From Tenacibaculum sp. (GTDB lineage: Bacteria > Bacteroidota > Bacteroidia > Flavobacteriales > Flavobacteriaceae), in contig JAHDDQ010000003.1 of the NCBI GenBank assembly GCA_020629275.1, forward strand, positions 1 through 64,000: a stretch of DNA of 64,000 nt, read 5' to 3'. Under the pieces are notes generated by a model that made no database searches, was not told where the DNA came from, and saw only the letters and a list, made by a program, of their open reading frames with translations. The position numbers and the translations under genes were made by a program. Positions 1-6,846 of this stretch are shown one piece after another (position 1 is the stretch's first letter; every line of letters begins with the position of its first letter).

Positions 1-48
1 CTCTAGTCCAGCATTAGAGTTAATTCAGGGCACACCCAGTTTAGGACA

Positions 49-392
49 TTACCCATAATAACCATTTAATTTCTTTTCAAAGAAAAGATTTATTAACTCT
101 ATGAATCTTTCCTTCTCTGATTTATCATCTTCCGCTTTATATATATCATCATTAATAAAAATGAAGTCAATTATTTTTTTATTATTCTTAAAATTATGTC
201 AAAAAAATAAATATAATATCCTGTCCAACTGCTATAAATTTTCACGGTATTATTATCAAATCGTATGATCCATTTATCTTCCATATTTACAGAATTAAGA
301 CCATTGACTAACATTTGATAATTTAATTCATTCACTTGGATTTTAACTTGTACTTTTTTATTCTTTTTAGGAAATTCTTTAAGTTTACGCAT
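49..392 (-). pseudogene. Frameshifted immunity-like gene, oldest remnant of the toxin array
   Basis: The frame opening at 392 gives 73 residues ending at 171. If one base is added to the run of seven T at 174-180 (A on the coding strand), the frame continues through residues such as IDFIFINDDIYKAEDDKSEK to a stop at 49-51, for about 114 residues in all. The N-terminal half contains KWIIRFDNNTVKIYSSWTGY, a compact soluble-protein pattern. It starts 14 nt after the stop of a toxin-tip fragment (406-606), the usual place for an immunity gene. Seen: both frames and the homopolymer. Inferred: immunity role and single-base loss. A sequencing error in the run would restore the gene. Confidence 0.55.
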
Positions 393-405
393 AATTAAAA
401 CATTT

Positions 406-606
406 TTATTTTGGTTGAACTATCTGTGGAAAAGCCCCATAAACTGTACCACGAATTTGCACTTCCCCTTCGTTATATCTATCAGGTGATGGGTTGTTAA
501 GTAGCACCGAACTAGGAAATCTCCTTGATAAAAGAACTCCATCAACACTATCTCCATCTGTGAAACCGTTAAAGATTTCCTTTCTGCTTTTGTTCTTAAA
601 ATTGAC
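406..606 (-). pseudogene. Fragment of the C-terminus of a third RHS toxin tip
   Basis: An open minus-strand frame without a start codon runs from about 606 to a stop at 406-408. It includes EIFNGFTDGDSVDGVLLSRR and ends GTVYGAFPQIVQPK. The position fits a toxin end: the immunity-like frame follows 14 nt later, and intact tip-immunity pairs of the same polarity lie just upstream. No RHS repeats remain, so the fragment may be only the toxin domain left after a deletion. The same DNA read on the plus strand at 532-630 may be the end of an XRE gene, so the true deletion point probably lies within 560-606. The toxin family is not recognised. Confidence 0.4.
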
Positions 607-630
607 TTAACTCAAAAATTAACTAAATAA
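532..630 (+). pseudogene. Possible 3' remnant of an XRE regulator gene
   Basis: A plus-strand frame ends with residues VKDFLSAFVLKIDLTQKLTK and a TAA at 628-630, three bases before a terminator hairpin at 634. The intact XRE gene at 8516-8845 also ends with a short helix-like tail right before an almost identical hairpin. The helix-turn-helix part is absent. This supports a deleted copy of the mobile element here, but only about 20 residues of plausible coding sequence remain, so the call is weak. Confidence 0.3.
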
Positions 631-633
631 AAA

Positions 634-653
634 ACCACAACTCTCGCTGTGGT
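634..653. terminator. Terminator-like hairpin, relic of an element boundary
   Basis: ACCACA (634-639) pairs with TGTGGT (648-653), flanked by A and T runs. The same hairpin with almost the same loop follows the XRE genes at 8850-8869 and 16335-16354. Here no XRE gene precedes it, except for a possible scrap, so it marks where one stood. Confidence 0.6.
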
Positions 654-701
654 GTTTATATTATTGCTTTAATTAGCTGTATCGCTTACTCATAACCGCC
701 A

Positions 702-717
702 CTAGAAAGGATTCTAG
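702..717. other. Conserved small hairpin, variant form
   Basis: CTAGAA-AGGA-TTCTAG. It lies 48 nt beyond the terminator-like hairpin at 634-653. At 8912-8927 a hairpin CCCGAA-GGGA-TTCGGG lies 42 nt beyond the matching terminator. The outer base pairs differ in both arms together while GAA and TTC stay the same, so the structure rather than the sequence seems to be kept. Function unknown. Confidence 0.5.
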
Positions 718-782
718 AGGTAGCACTTACTCAAACATTCTAGCGCCATCAGGGGCTAATTTGACCCATTACCAAACAACAA

Positions 783-806
783 AACCACAACATCTCTGCT
801 ATGGTT
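783..806. other. Degenerate copy of the ACCACA/TGTGGT hairpin
   Basis: AACCACA faces TATGGTT across a short loop; five pairs hold and one is mismatched. It resembles the hairpins at 634-653 and 8850-8869. The stretch 607-920 otherwise holds no convincing gene; it appears to be the decayed tail region that normally separates an XRE gene from an immunity gene. Confidence 0.4.
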
Positions 807-920
807 CTATCTATTATAAGTTACGTGATGCCATTACAAATGGCTTTTATATTTCTCGTTTTTTTAAACTTTCCTTTTTAAAATTGCCATTACGCTAAAG
901 CTAAATGTCAATCAGCAGGG

Positions 921-1418
921 CTATTTTAATTCAAAACTCATAAAAACTGAATTCATATCATCAAAATACTGTTTAAATTTTTCTGCTTCACTAGTAAAAG
1001 TTAAAATATAAACCTTCTCTTTTTTTACAAAAAAATGTTGCAATACTTTCATGTTTTTATTTGAATTTGATAATTCAAATATCACTCTCAAACAATCGCT
1101 ATCATTCACTTTTATTCTACTGACTTCTAATGGCTTTGCTATAGTTTCAATATCTCTAATTGTTTTTGCAGCTAAATCATCAAAACTCAGATTTGCAGCA
1201 TCAGCCTTAACTAAATTAATGTTTTCAATAAAAGTATCATTATCATTCTCTTCATTTGTTCTCAAAATAAATATAGTCCCATTATCGTGGCTTTCGTCTA
1301 AAATTAAAGAAGGTGGATAAAGAACAACAAATTCTTCTCTTTGTAACTCTATAAATTTCTCTTCTTTACTACAACTTAAACCTAAAATAGTAAACATAAT
1401 TACATATAGTTTCTTCAT
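921..1418 (-). CDS. Lipoprotein, second immunity candidate for the displaced tip
   Basis: 165 residues. The N-terminus MKKLYVIMFTILGLSC is a lipoprotein signal peptide with the lipobox cysteine at position 16, followed by SKEE. The mature part, about 150 residues, has alternating strands resembling the PsbP/DcrB-like fold (inferred from pattern, not verified). Its start overlaps the stop of the membrane-protein gene 1415-1777 by 4 nt (ATGA), so the two are translationally coupled. Both follow the orphan toxin tip at 1790-3511, the classic place for immunity genes of RHS toxins. A lipoprotein would protect in the periplasm or at the outer membrane. It might instead be an accessory factor. Confidence 0.6.
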   Translation of the reverse strand: MKKLYVIMFTILGLSCSKEEKFIELQREEFVVLYPPSLILDESHDNGTIFILRTNEENDNDTFIENINLVKADAANLSFDDLAAKTIRDIETIAKPLEVSRIKVNDSDCLRVIFELSNSNKNMKVLQHFFVKKEKVYILTFTSEAEKFKQYFDDMNSVFMSFELK

Positions 1419-1777
1419 ACTTGATTAATTAAAACGATAACTTGAGATATTGTAACAAAAACAGGAATAATATAAATTCTCAATAAATTAAAAAAAAAGC
1501 CAATCAAATGATTTTCAAAATCTATTTTTTTCTTTAAAAATAATATTGGTATCATACTCAAAAAATAGAATACAATTATTGCCAAACTTGAAGTTATCAA
1601 ATTAAAGAAAGATTCATTTGTCAAATAATTTAAATGAGAAAATGAAAAATGAAAAATGAAAAATACTATCAAAAATAAAATGAACCCTAGTAATACATTC
1701 TTTTCTATTCTTCTTTTCAAAAAGAAAACTATAAAAATATTAAAAATCAAAAAAAATATTATGTAAACAAAACTCAT
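1415..1777 (-). CDS. Small membrane protein, likely immunity to the displaced toxin tip
   Basis: 120 residues with four hydrophobic segments, roughly residues 2-20, 27-48, 58-78 and 90-118. It starts 12 nt after the stop of the orphan tip gene and overlaps the next lipoprotein gene by 4 nt. Polytopic immunity proteins usually protect against toxins that act on the inner membrane (known for pore-forming bacteriocins), so the tip may be membrane-active; that is inference. No family is recognised. The gene is very AT-rich, as its neighbours are. Confidence 0.6.
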   Translation of the reverse strand: MSFVYIIFFLIFNIFIVFFLKRRIEKNVLLGFILFLIVFFIFHFSFSHLNYLTNESFFNLITSSLAIIVFYFLSMIPILFLKKKIDFENHLIGFFFNLLRIYIIPVFVTISQVIVLINQV

Positions 1778-1789
1778 ATTTTAAAGTAA

Positions 1790-3511
1790 TTATTTTTTAT
1801 TGTAAACTTTTTGCTTTGACTTAGTGATTTGAATACCTGCCTTAAAACCAGGACCTAAACCTGCATGAACATAACCACTCACTTCAAAATTTTCGGCAGA
1901 AGTGTCTACTTTAGCTTTTAAACCTGCATGAGCACTGGCTACAGAACCTCCTATCGTAATCCCTATATTATAGCCTAGAATATTAACTGTTCCTGTAACA
2001 GATCCATTTGCAGCATAAGCACCAGCTTCTAAAGAACCTACAAGACCTACAGTGTCGCCATTATTATCAGTTACAACACCTATATCAACACTTGTTTCTG
2101 CTGACCACATAGAACCCTTAGCTACTCCATTAGCTTTAAATTTACCTATTTCTAAATCGCCTGAAACCGAAGCCTTTAAAGCAGTTGCTTCCAATTTACC
2201 TTTTACCCTGCTATGCTCATATGAACCTTCAGAGCCAATTTTACCAACCTCTATTTTTCCTTCAACAGTCCCTTTAGAATTACCATACTTTACTACTCCT
2301 TTTCCATTAGCTTTCAATCCATATCCCATATCTCCATCCATAAAGAAAGAATTTTTACTTCCATTGGTATAAACTCCATCAGGAGTACCTATAGCTACTT
2401 CTTCCAACTGGTTATAAACATTTTCTCCTACAGCTGTTCCTTGACCATTATATACTTCTGGTGGACAATCACCATTAGGACATGGTTTCATTCCATCAGG
2501 ATCAATAAAGAAAATCGGATTATCAAAAGCATAATTGTATGGACTATGCCTACGCATTTGTTCTGTTAAAGGATCAAGATTCATCCACCTACCTAATGCT
2601 GAATCATAATTCCTAGCACCGAAATCGTGCCATTGCAAATTTAATTGTTGATCATATTCTTTACCATTAAACTTATAAGGATATTCAGATCCTCGAAAAA
2701 TATTATTATATCCTTTATGCTGAATTCCAAAGGGATAATAATTCATTTCTTCTTTTATTTCTGTAGTTGGGTCGATAATCCCATCTTTATTCATGTCTTC
2801 ATAAGATAAGCGAACACTTCCTAAATGGTCCTTGTAAGTATATACATAATTATAAACGCCATTGTCTACTTTTACGTAGCCCTCTGGGTGACTGAAGTAT
2901 TGTAAAACCCCTCCTTCATAGACGTAATTTCCTGCATATAATTTCTCGCGTGGTGTTGTGAAAAATGATATTTTCTCTACGCTTTTCTTTGCTAGTTTTG
3001 TACCCGTTGCATCATAAATGTATTCAATGGTACCACCAGAGCTTCCTTGTTGCATCGTTACTGTAGCAGGTAAATCAAGATGATTATACGTGATATTTAC
3101 TAATCCTTTATTAGCATCTTTTAAAAGATTTCCATTTTCATCATAACTATAGTCATTTTCAGTACTATTAAATGTAGACCCATCACTAAAACCATAAAAT
3201 ACTTTACTATTATCTGTAACTTTTAAAAGCTTATTACCACTGTCATAAGTATAAACTAAGTCATCCATTATTCCAAAAGTATTGGCTTTATGTGTTAAAT
3301 GCCCTCGTCTTTGAAGTGCAGTAATGTTTCCGTTTTTATCATAGCTAATTCCAGAAACATCATAATTTGAAGTTGCAACTCCCGTTGCTCCTGTAATTCG
3401 GTTTAAAGCATCGTAGGTGTAGGTAACACGTTTTTTTTTAAAACGGTACCCTTTTTCTAGCGGTTGCCCTCCAAAATCAAAAAAATTACGATATGTACTT
3501 TGATACATCAT
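1790..3511 (-). CDS. Orphan RHS toxin tip (older, displaced C-terminus)
   Basis: 573 residues. Residues 1-33 are an element-encoded leader beginning MMYQSTYRNFFDF and reading into the att core at T32-Y33-D34. From there the sequence is a typical RHS C-terminus: YD repeats, then the RHS-associated core (YKDHLGSVRLSY, NYYPFG, GRWMNLDPLTE), then a variable end after FIDPDGMKP. The variable end, about 235 residues, is rich in Gly, Ala, Ser and Val with repeated strand-like segments (for example KLEATALKASVSGDLEIGKF) and lacks obvious catalytic motifs. It has no signal peptide, so as an orphan it cannot be exported by Sec. It reads in frame with the core at 18389-20425, giving an ancestral toxin of about 1,221 residues. 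Its immunity genes follow at once. Confidence 0.8.
   Translation of the reverse strand: MMYQSTYRNFFDFGGQPLEKGYRFKKKRVTYTYDALNRITGATGVATSNYDVSGISYDKNGNITALQRRGHLTHKANTFGIMDDLVYTYDSGNKLLKVTDNSKVFYGFSDGSTFNSTENDYSYDENGNLLKDANKGLVNITYNHLDLPATVTMQQGSSGGTIEYIYDATGTKLAKKSVEKISFFTTPREKLYAGNYVYEGGVLQYFSHPEGYVKVDNGVYNYVYTYKDHLGSVRLSYEDMNKDGIIDPTTEIKEEMNYYPFGIQHKGYNNIFRGSEYPYKFNGKEYDQQLNLQWHDFGARNYDSALGRWMNLDPLTEQMRRHSPYNYAFDNPIFFIDPDGMKPCPNGDCPPEVYNGQGTAVGENVYNQLEEVAIGTPDGVYTNGSKNSFFMDGDMGYGLKANGKGVVKYGNSKGTVEGKIEVGKIGSEGSYEHSRVKGKLEATALKASVSGDLEIGKFKANGVAKGSMWSAETSVDIGVVTDNNGDTVGLVGSLEAGAYAANGSVTGTVNILGYNIGITIGGSVASAHAGLKAKVDTSAENFEVSGYVHAGLGPGFKAGIQITKSKQKVYNKK
3408..3418 (-). other. Element attachment core, outer left junction (J1)
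   Basis: GCATCGTAGGT. To the left is the old tip (gtttaaa next to the core); to the right is the element end (gtaggtaacacg). On the coding strand it is part of codons for Thr-Tyr-Asp-Ala in the YD repeat. The same core occurs 7,485 and 14,970 bases further on. Confidence 0.75.
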
Positions 3512-3519
3512 AGCTCATT

Positions 3520-3527
3520 CAAAGATA
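3520..3527 (-). promoter_or_regulatory. TAnnTTTG -7 box upstream of the orphan tip leader
   Basis: Read on the minus strand the box is TATCTTTG, a full match to the Bacteroidota -7 consensus. It ends 8 nt before the ATG at 3511, so transcripts would be nearly leaderless at this start. A clear TTG -33 box at normal spacing is missing. It could express displaced tips and, more importantly, their immunity genes. Confidence 0.4.
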
Positions 3528-3649
3528 AAAAATTAACGTGCATATCCTAAGCTATATGAACATAATTGGGCATTATACTACTCTTTCGCAGAGCTACAGA
3601 TATTACAATACAATTATGTGTAAATAGCCGCTACACCAGCCGCTTGAAT

Positions 3650-3670
3650 AATGTTCTAAAAAGGAACATT
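3650..3670. promoter_or_regulatory. Operator-like dyad in the non-coding region
   Basis: AATGTTC-N7-GAACATT. Its ATGTTCTAA half is identical to the half-site in the operator beside the XRE gene (8419-8429). It is therefore a candidate second binding site for the element's own XRE regulator. Copy B has it at 11135-11155. Confidence 0.45.
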
Positions 3671-4123
3671 CTAAAGCAAGATTCTTTAAAAGCTGTATAT
3701 AAATATTGTAATCTATAAATCGTGCTTTTAAATTCGATATTTATCGGTTTAGATACGTTTATATATATATAAAAAGTCATTTTAAGTAAAAGGATTTAAG
3801 CTGTAAAGAAACCTAGTAAAATCAACTACTTCACAAAAAACAAAAACATAAACACTTGATTGTCTGTGTTTTAATAAGGTTCATCTAGTTTTGTCTTTCT
3901 GATAATTCTCTTTTTTTTGTTAAAAACTTCAAGGAGTTTGTGAATAAGTATAACTTTATTTTCTCTTAAAAATCACAATCTTTGTGTTGCTAGATAAGAC
4001 GGTTTGTTTAGATGAGTTATGTGTTTTAAATTAACATAACAATGGCGCAAAAAAAAAGAATTATAACTTGGATGTCTAATTCTTTTTTTAACTCAAAACT
4101 TACATTGTTATTAGTAGCTTATT

Positions 4124-4210
4124 ATGGTAGAAACAATTACCTCTGTAATAGGTTTAATTGCAGCGATGATAACGCTTTATGTTTCTTTTAAAGAGACTAA
4201 AAACAATTAA
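4124..4210 (+). CDS. Possible 28-residue hydrophobic peptide
   Basis: Starts MVETITSVIGLIAAMITLYV and ends SFKETKNN: one hydrophobic helix of about 17 residues followed by a charged tail. It is followed directly by a hairpin with a T run (4218-4265), as expected for a short independent transcript, and preceded by another hairpin (about 4051-4088). The layout resembles small membrane toxins of type I systems or small membrane regulators, but no RBS can be judged in this phylum and an overlapping 49-codon frame from 4042 exists. The peptide is real only if transcribed and translated. Confidence 0.35.
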   Translation: MVETITSVIGLIAAMITLYVSFKETKNN

Positions 4211-4217
4211 ATTTTGC

Positions 4218-4265
4218 AAAAACCGTGCTTTTAATACACTAAATTAGAAGTGCGGTTTTTCTTTT
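4218..4265 (+). terminator. Terminator after the small hydrophobic ORF
   Basis: AAAAACCGTGCTT (4218-4230) pairs with AAGTGCGGTTTTT (4248-4260), 13 pairs including two G-T pairs, followed by CTTTTT. The copy B counterpart is at 11703-11750. Confidence 0.6.
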
Positions 4266-4356
4266 TCAAATTTAAAAAAAAAAAACTTCACTATTATTTT
4301 TGCCTGATAAATTATCAACAATTTGATACACATATAAACAATTTATGGTTTTGACG

Positions 4357-4415
4357 TTTTAAAAACTTAAGATTTAGAGGTTGGTGATGCGGCGGAAAAT
4401 CCTAAGTTTTTAAAA
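4357..4415. other. Long imperfect hairpin with purine-rich loop
   Basis: Arms 4357-4375 and 4397-4415 pair over 18 of 19 positions (one A-C mismatch). The 21-nt loop is G-rich (AGAGGTTGGTGATGCGGCGGA minus flanks). It is a strong candidate for an RNA structure or a folded single-stranded DNA signal. Copy B at 11842-11900. Confidence 0.55.
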
Positions 4416-4750
4416 TGACTTGTTTTTCACTTTCCGCACACAAGCCCCTCAAGCTTGCGCTTTCATTCTGAAGGAACGAGTTGTGTAAAAAAACGAGCAA
4501 AGAAGTAAGGCAAGCTTTTTCGCTTGACGGCTTTTTGTGATGTCTTTTTTATGCAAATTCGGCGCGCTGGCGTTGGAATCAACTGCATTAAAGTCCGACC
4601 AAAGGGAGACCTTGGCAAGCGGCTATTTTACATAATAGCAGTTATAACTTACCTGGAACTTGTGGAAGAGTATTATAACTACCATTATGTAACTTAGCTT
4701 GGGATAATTTTTGGCTAGTGCGTGGGCAACAGCGCTTTGTTTTTTTGGAG

Positions 4751-4803
4751 AAAATAAGACGTACAAAAATGTTGTGTAAACACATTTTTGTACGTCTTAT
4801 TTT
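4751..4803. repeat. 53-bp palindrome with perfect 21-bp arms
   Basis: Arms at 4751-4771 and 4783-4803 are exact inverse complements (AAAATAAGACGTAC... and ...GTACGTCTTATTTT) with an 11-nt centre. It lies about 140 bp downstream of the recombinase operon end. It could stop transcription from both sides or act as a recognition or replication signal. Copy B at 12236-12288. Confidence 0.7.
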
Positions 4804-4940
4804 GGCGGTTGATTATGGAAAAAAACAATGTGCTGTTATGGCGGTGGAAGACAAAAATTATAATGCGGTGGGAAGTGTGGGGATTTTACGCTCTGATTGG
4901 TTTTTGCAAGCAACGAAGCAAAGCGGAGTTGCGTAGCTCA

Positions 4941-5831
4941 TTAACCTAATGGATGATACGTATTGATGACTTCTTGTAACTGTTTTAAATCCTCTTGGAT
5001 GTACTTCTCTGTACTACTTATATACTTATGTCCTGCTAAGATTTGCACTTCTCTTAGATTATATTTACTTAACCAAACTACGATTACACTTGCGCGTATT
5101 TGATGATTATTAATTACTTTATGATTTATCTTCTTTAACTTCTTCATGATTGTACATACTGTATCAGATATTCTATTATTTGCAACTGTAAATACTTCTT
5201 GTAATTCTTCTTTATTTTTTGGTAGTAACTTTGAACGTACTTCATTTATGTATTCCATAAACTCCATAACTTGCCAAGGTTTTAATTCTAATGTTCTACG
5301 GTTTCCTATATTACCTCTTGGGATATGTATTTTTCCTTTATATAATTCTAAATGTTCTAACTTGAGTTTCTTTAAATCTGTTACTGTTAAACCTTGATAC
5401 ACCAATAAACCTACGATTACTTTACTTCGTTTATTCGTTAAAATTCTTCTTGGGTGTTTGTCTTTTTCTGTTTCATAACTATAATATAAATCTTCTAATT
5501 CATCACTACTCAAAACATCTTGCAATAACTTGTTTTTCTTTTCTCCTTGTACTATAATATCTGTAAAAGGATTTTCTACAACTTCACCTATATAAAGTAG
5601 ATATTCAAAATAATGCTTTGTTCCATTTAGCTTATGATTAATAGTTCTAATATTTGTATGACGTGATTGTAAATACTCCACGTAACTAATTGCTTCTTTA
5701 TATCTAAATAGATTAATAGTTAACTTCGATTTTAATAACCATTCTGTAAATTTATTAGCTTGTAATTCATAACTCGTTATACTTGTAGTACTATAATTCT
5801 CTTTTACTAAATACTTGTTATATGATATCAT
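4941..5831 (-). CDS. Tyrosine recombinase, degenerate partner (copy A)
   Basis: 296 residues with an N-terminal SAM-like DNA-binding half (about 1-95) and a tyrosine-recombinase catalytic half. The HxxR box is NHQIRAS (H243, R246), the second His is in AGHKY (H268) and the nucleophile is Y277. The first catalytic arginine, expected in a GLR motif, is replaced: the segment reads YQGLTVTDLKKL, with Thr149 at the Arg position. It may thus be inactive alone and work as partner of the canonical recombinase whose stop lies one base upstream (5833). Paired tyrosine recombinases are known in Tn554-like and RIT elements; this pair is not clearly either. Confidence 0.85.
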   Translation of the reverse strand: MISYNKYLVKENYSTTSITSYELQANKFTEWLLKSKLTINLFRYKEAISYVEYLQSRHTNIRTINHKLNGTKHYFEYLLYIGEVVENPFTDIIVQGEKKNKLLQDVLSSDELEDLYYSYETEKDKHPRRILTNKRSKVIVGLLVYQGLTVTDLKKLKLEHLELYKGKIHIPRGNIGNRRTLELKPWQVMEFMEYINEVRSKLLPKNKEELQEVFTVANNRISDTVCTIMKKLKKINHKVINNHQIRASVIVVWLSKYNLREVQILAGHKYISSTEKYIQEDLKQLQEVINTYHPLG

Positions 5832-5832
5832 A

Positions 5833-6759
5833 TTAAGATTCTAATTTTGCAATAATGTGCGTGTATAGTTGGGTAGTTTCTAAACTGCTGTGTCCTAAGA
5901 ACTGTTGTATACTTTCTAACGGTGCGCCTTTTTGCAATAAGTGTGTTGCGATACTATGACGTAGTTTATGTGGCGTGATTTGCTTCTCTTGGATAGTTTT
6001 ATTATTACTATGAAGTATTAATAATCGTAATCTGATTATCATAGATTGCTTTCCTAAGCGTTTGCCTTGTGAACCTATAAAAAAGGATTCGGTTTCATTA
6101 GCTTTATAAAACTGTGGACGAGCATCATATAAATATTCTTCTAGCATTAATAGATTTGTATATGTAATAGGCACATAACGTTCTTTATAGTTTTTTCCTT
6201 TTCGTACATACACTAATTCTTTATCGAACATAATGTCTTTTATATTTAAGTGTATTGCTTCATTAACTCGTAATCCTAAACTATATAACGCTACTAGCAT
6301 TGCTTTGTCTCGTAATTGAATTCTTGATACTGAACTTGTATAACTCGTAACTGTAAATAATTCTTTAATCTCTGATTGACTGAGGATTTGTAAGTGTAGA
6401 TGTTCTTGTTTTTCTTCTGACTTTAAATGTATTGCTAAAGGTTTATGGCTATGCTTTTTTAGGTACTCATTAAACTTTCGTAAGGCTTGTTGATGTTGAT
6501 TTAAACTCGCTTTACTTAGTCCGCCCATAGTAAGTGTATTAGGACGTTCTTGTAAATATTTATAATAACTTTTTATTACATGAACATCTACATAACTTAA
6601 CTTATTATACTGATGAGTTTCTAAATAATACAAAAACTCTTGTACATATCTTGGGTAATTATCTTGCATACTTGTACTATACCCTAAAATATCTATCCAT
6701 TCTCTAAAACTTTGTAATACTGCTTTGTAAGCTTGATTTTCTAATTTGTTTTTTTTCAT
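5833..6759 (-). CDS. Tyrosine recombinase/integrase, canonical (copy A)
   Basis: 308 residues, XerC/D-like size. Catalytic set visible: R164 in SLGLRVNEA, K187 in VRKGKNYKER, H264 and R267 in PHKLRHSIATHL, H290 in FLGHSS and nucleophile Y299 in TTQLYTHI. The N-terminal SAM-like domain covers about residues 10-105. One base separates its stop from the second recombinase gene, and about 90 bp separate it from the ATPase stop upstream, suggesting one operon. Predicted job: strand exchange at the 11-bp core in the toxin gene to insert and excise the element. Confidence 0.92.
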   Translation of the reverse strand: MKKNKLENQAYKAVLQSFREWIDILGYSTSMQDNYPRYVQEFLYYLETHQYNKLSYVDVHVIKSYYKYLQERPNTLTMGGLSKASLNQHQQALRKFNEYLKKHSHKPLAIHLKSEEKQEHLHLQILSQSEIKELFTVTSYTSSVSRIQLRDKAMLVALYSLGLRVNEAIHLNIKDIMFDKELVYVRKGKNYKERYVPITYTNLLMLEEYLYDARPQFYKANETESFFIGSQGKRLGKQSMIIRLRLLILHSNNKTIQEKQITPHKLRHSIATHLLQKGAPLESIQQFLGHSSLETTQLYTHIIAKLES

Positions 6760-6846
6760 AGCCTTTTGTGTTTTTTAAATAATGCAACGAACTATATAAG
6801 TAACTAATTATCTTATTTTTAACTTCGCCACATATAGGTAGCGAAC

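Larger units (their letters stand above)
3512..4940. other. Structured non-coding region of element copy A
   Basis: About 1.4 kb without a convincing large gene, between the leader and the recombinases. It holds an XRE-type dyad (3650-3670), an A/T-arm hairpin about 4051-4088, a small ORF with terminator (4124-4265), a long hairpin (4357-4415), a noticeably more GC-rich stretch (about 4430-4720) with short stems such as CAAGC/GCTTG and GCTATT/AATAGC, a 53-bp palindrome (4751-4803), and a GCAAC/GTTGC stem just before the recombinase stop. Candidate roles are recombinase arm sites, a replication or transfer origin, or small RNAs. None can be chosen from sequence alone. Confidence 0.5.

Noticed and set aside
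2052-2372. Plus-strand frame opposite the orphan tip
   Set aside because: It is the antisense of the glycine-rich toxin domain; composition mirrors the real gene.
4042-4191. 49-codon frame starting MAQKKRIITW
   Set aside because: It overlaps a hairpin and the better 28-codon hydrophobic frame; the end lacks any protein-like pattern.
4718-4936. 72-codon frame with a GTG start in the non-coding region (also at 12203-12421)
   Set aside because: It crosses the 53-bp palindrome, has a biased composition and no family resemblance; the DNA structure explains it better.
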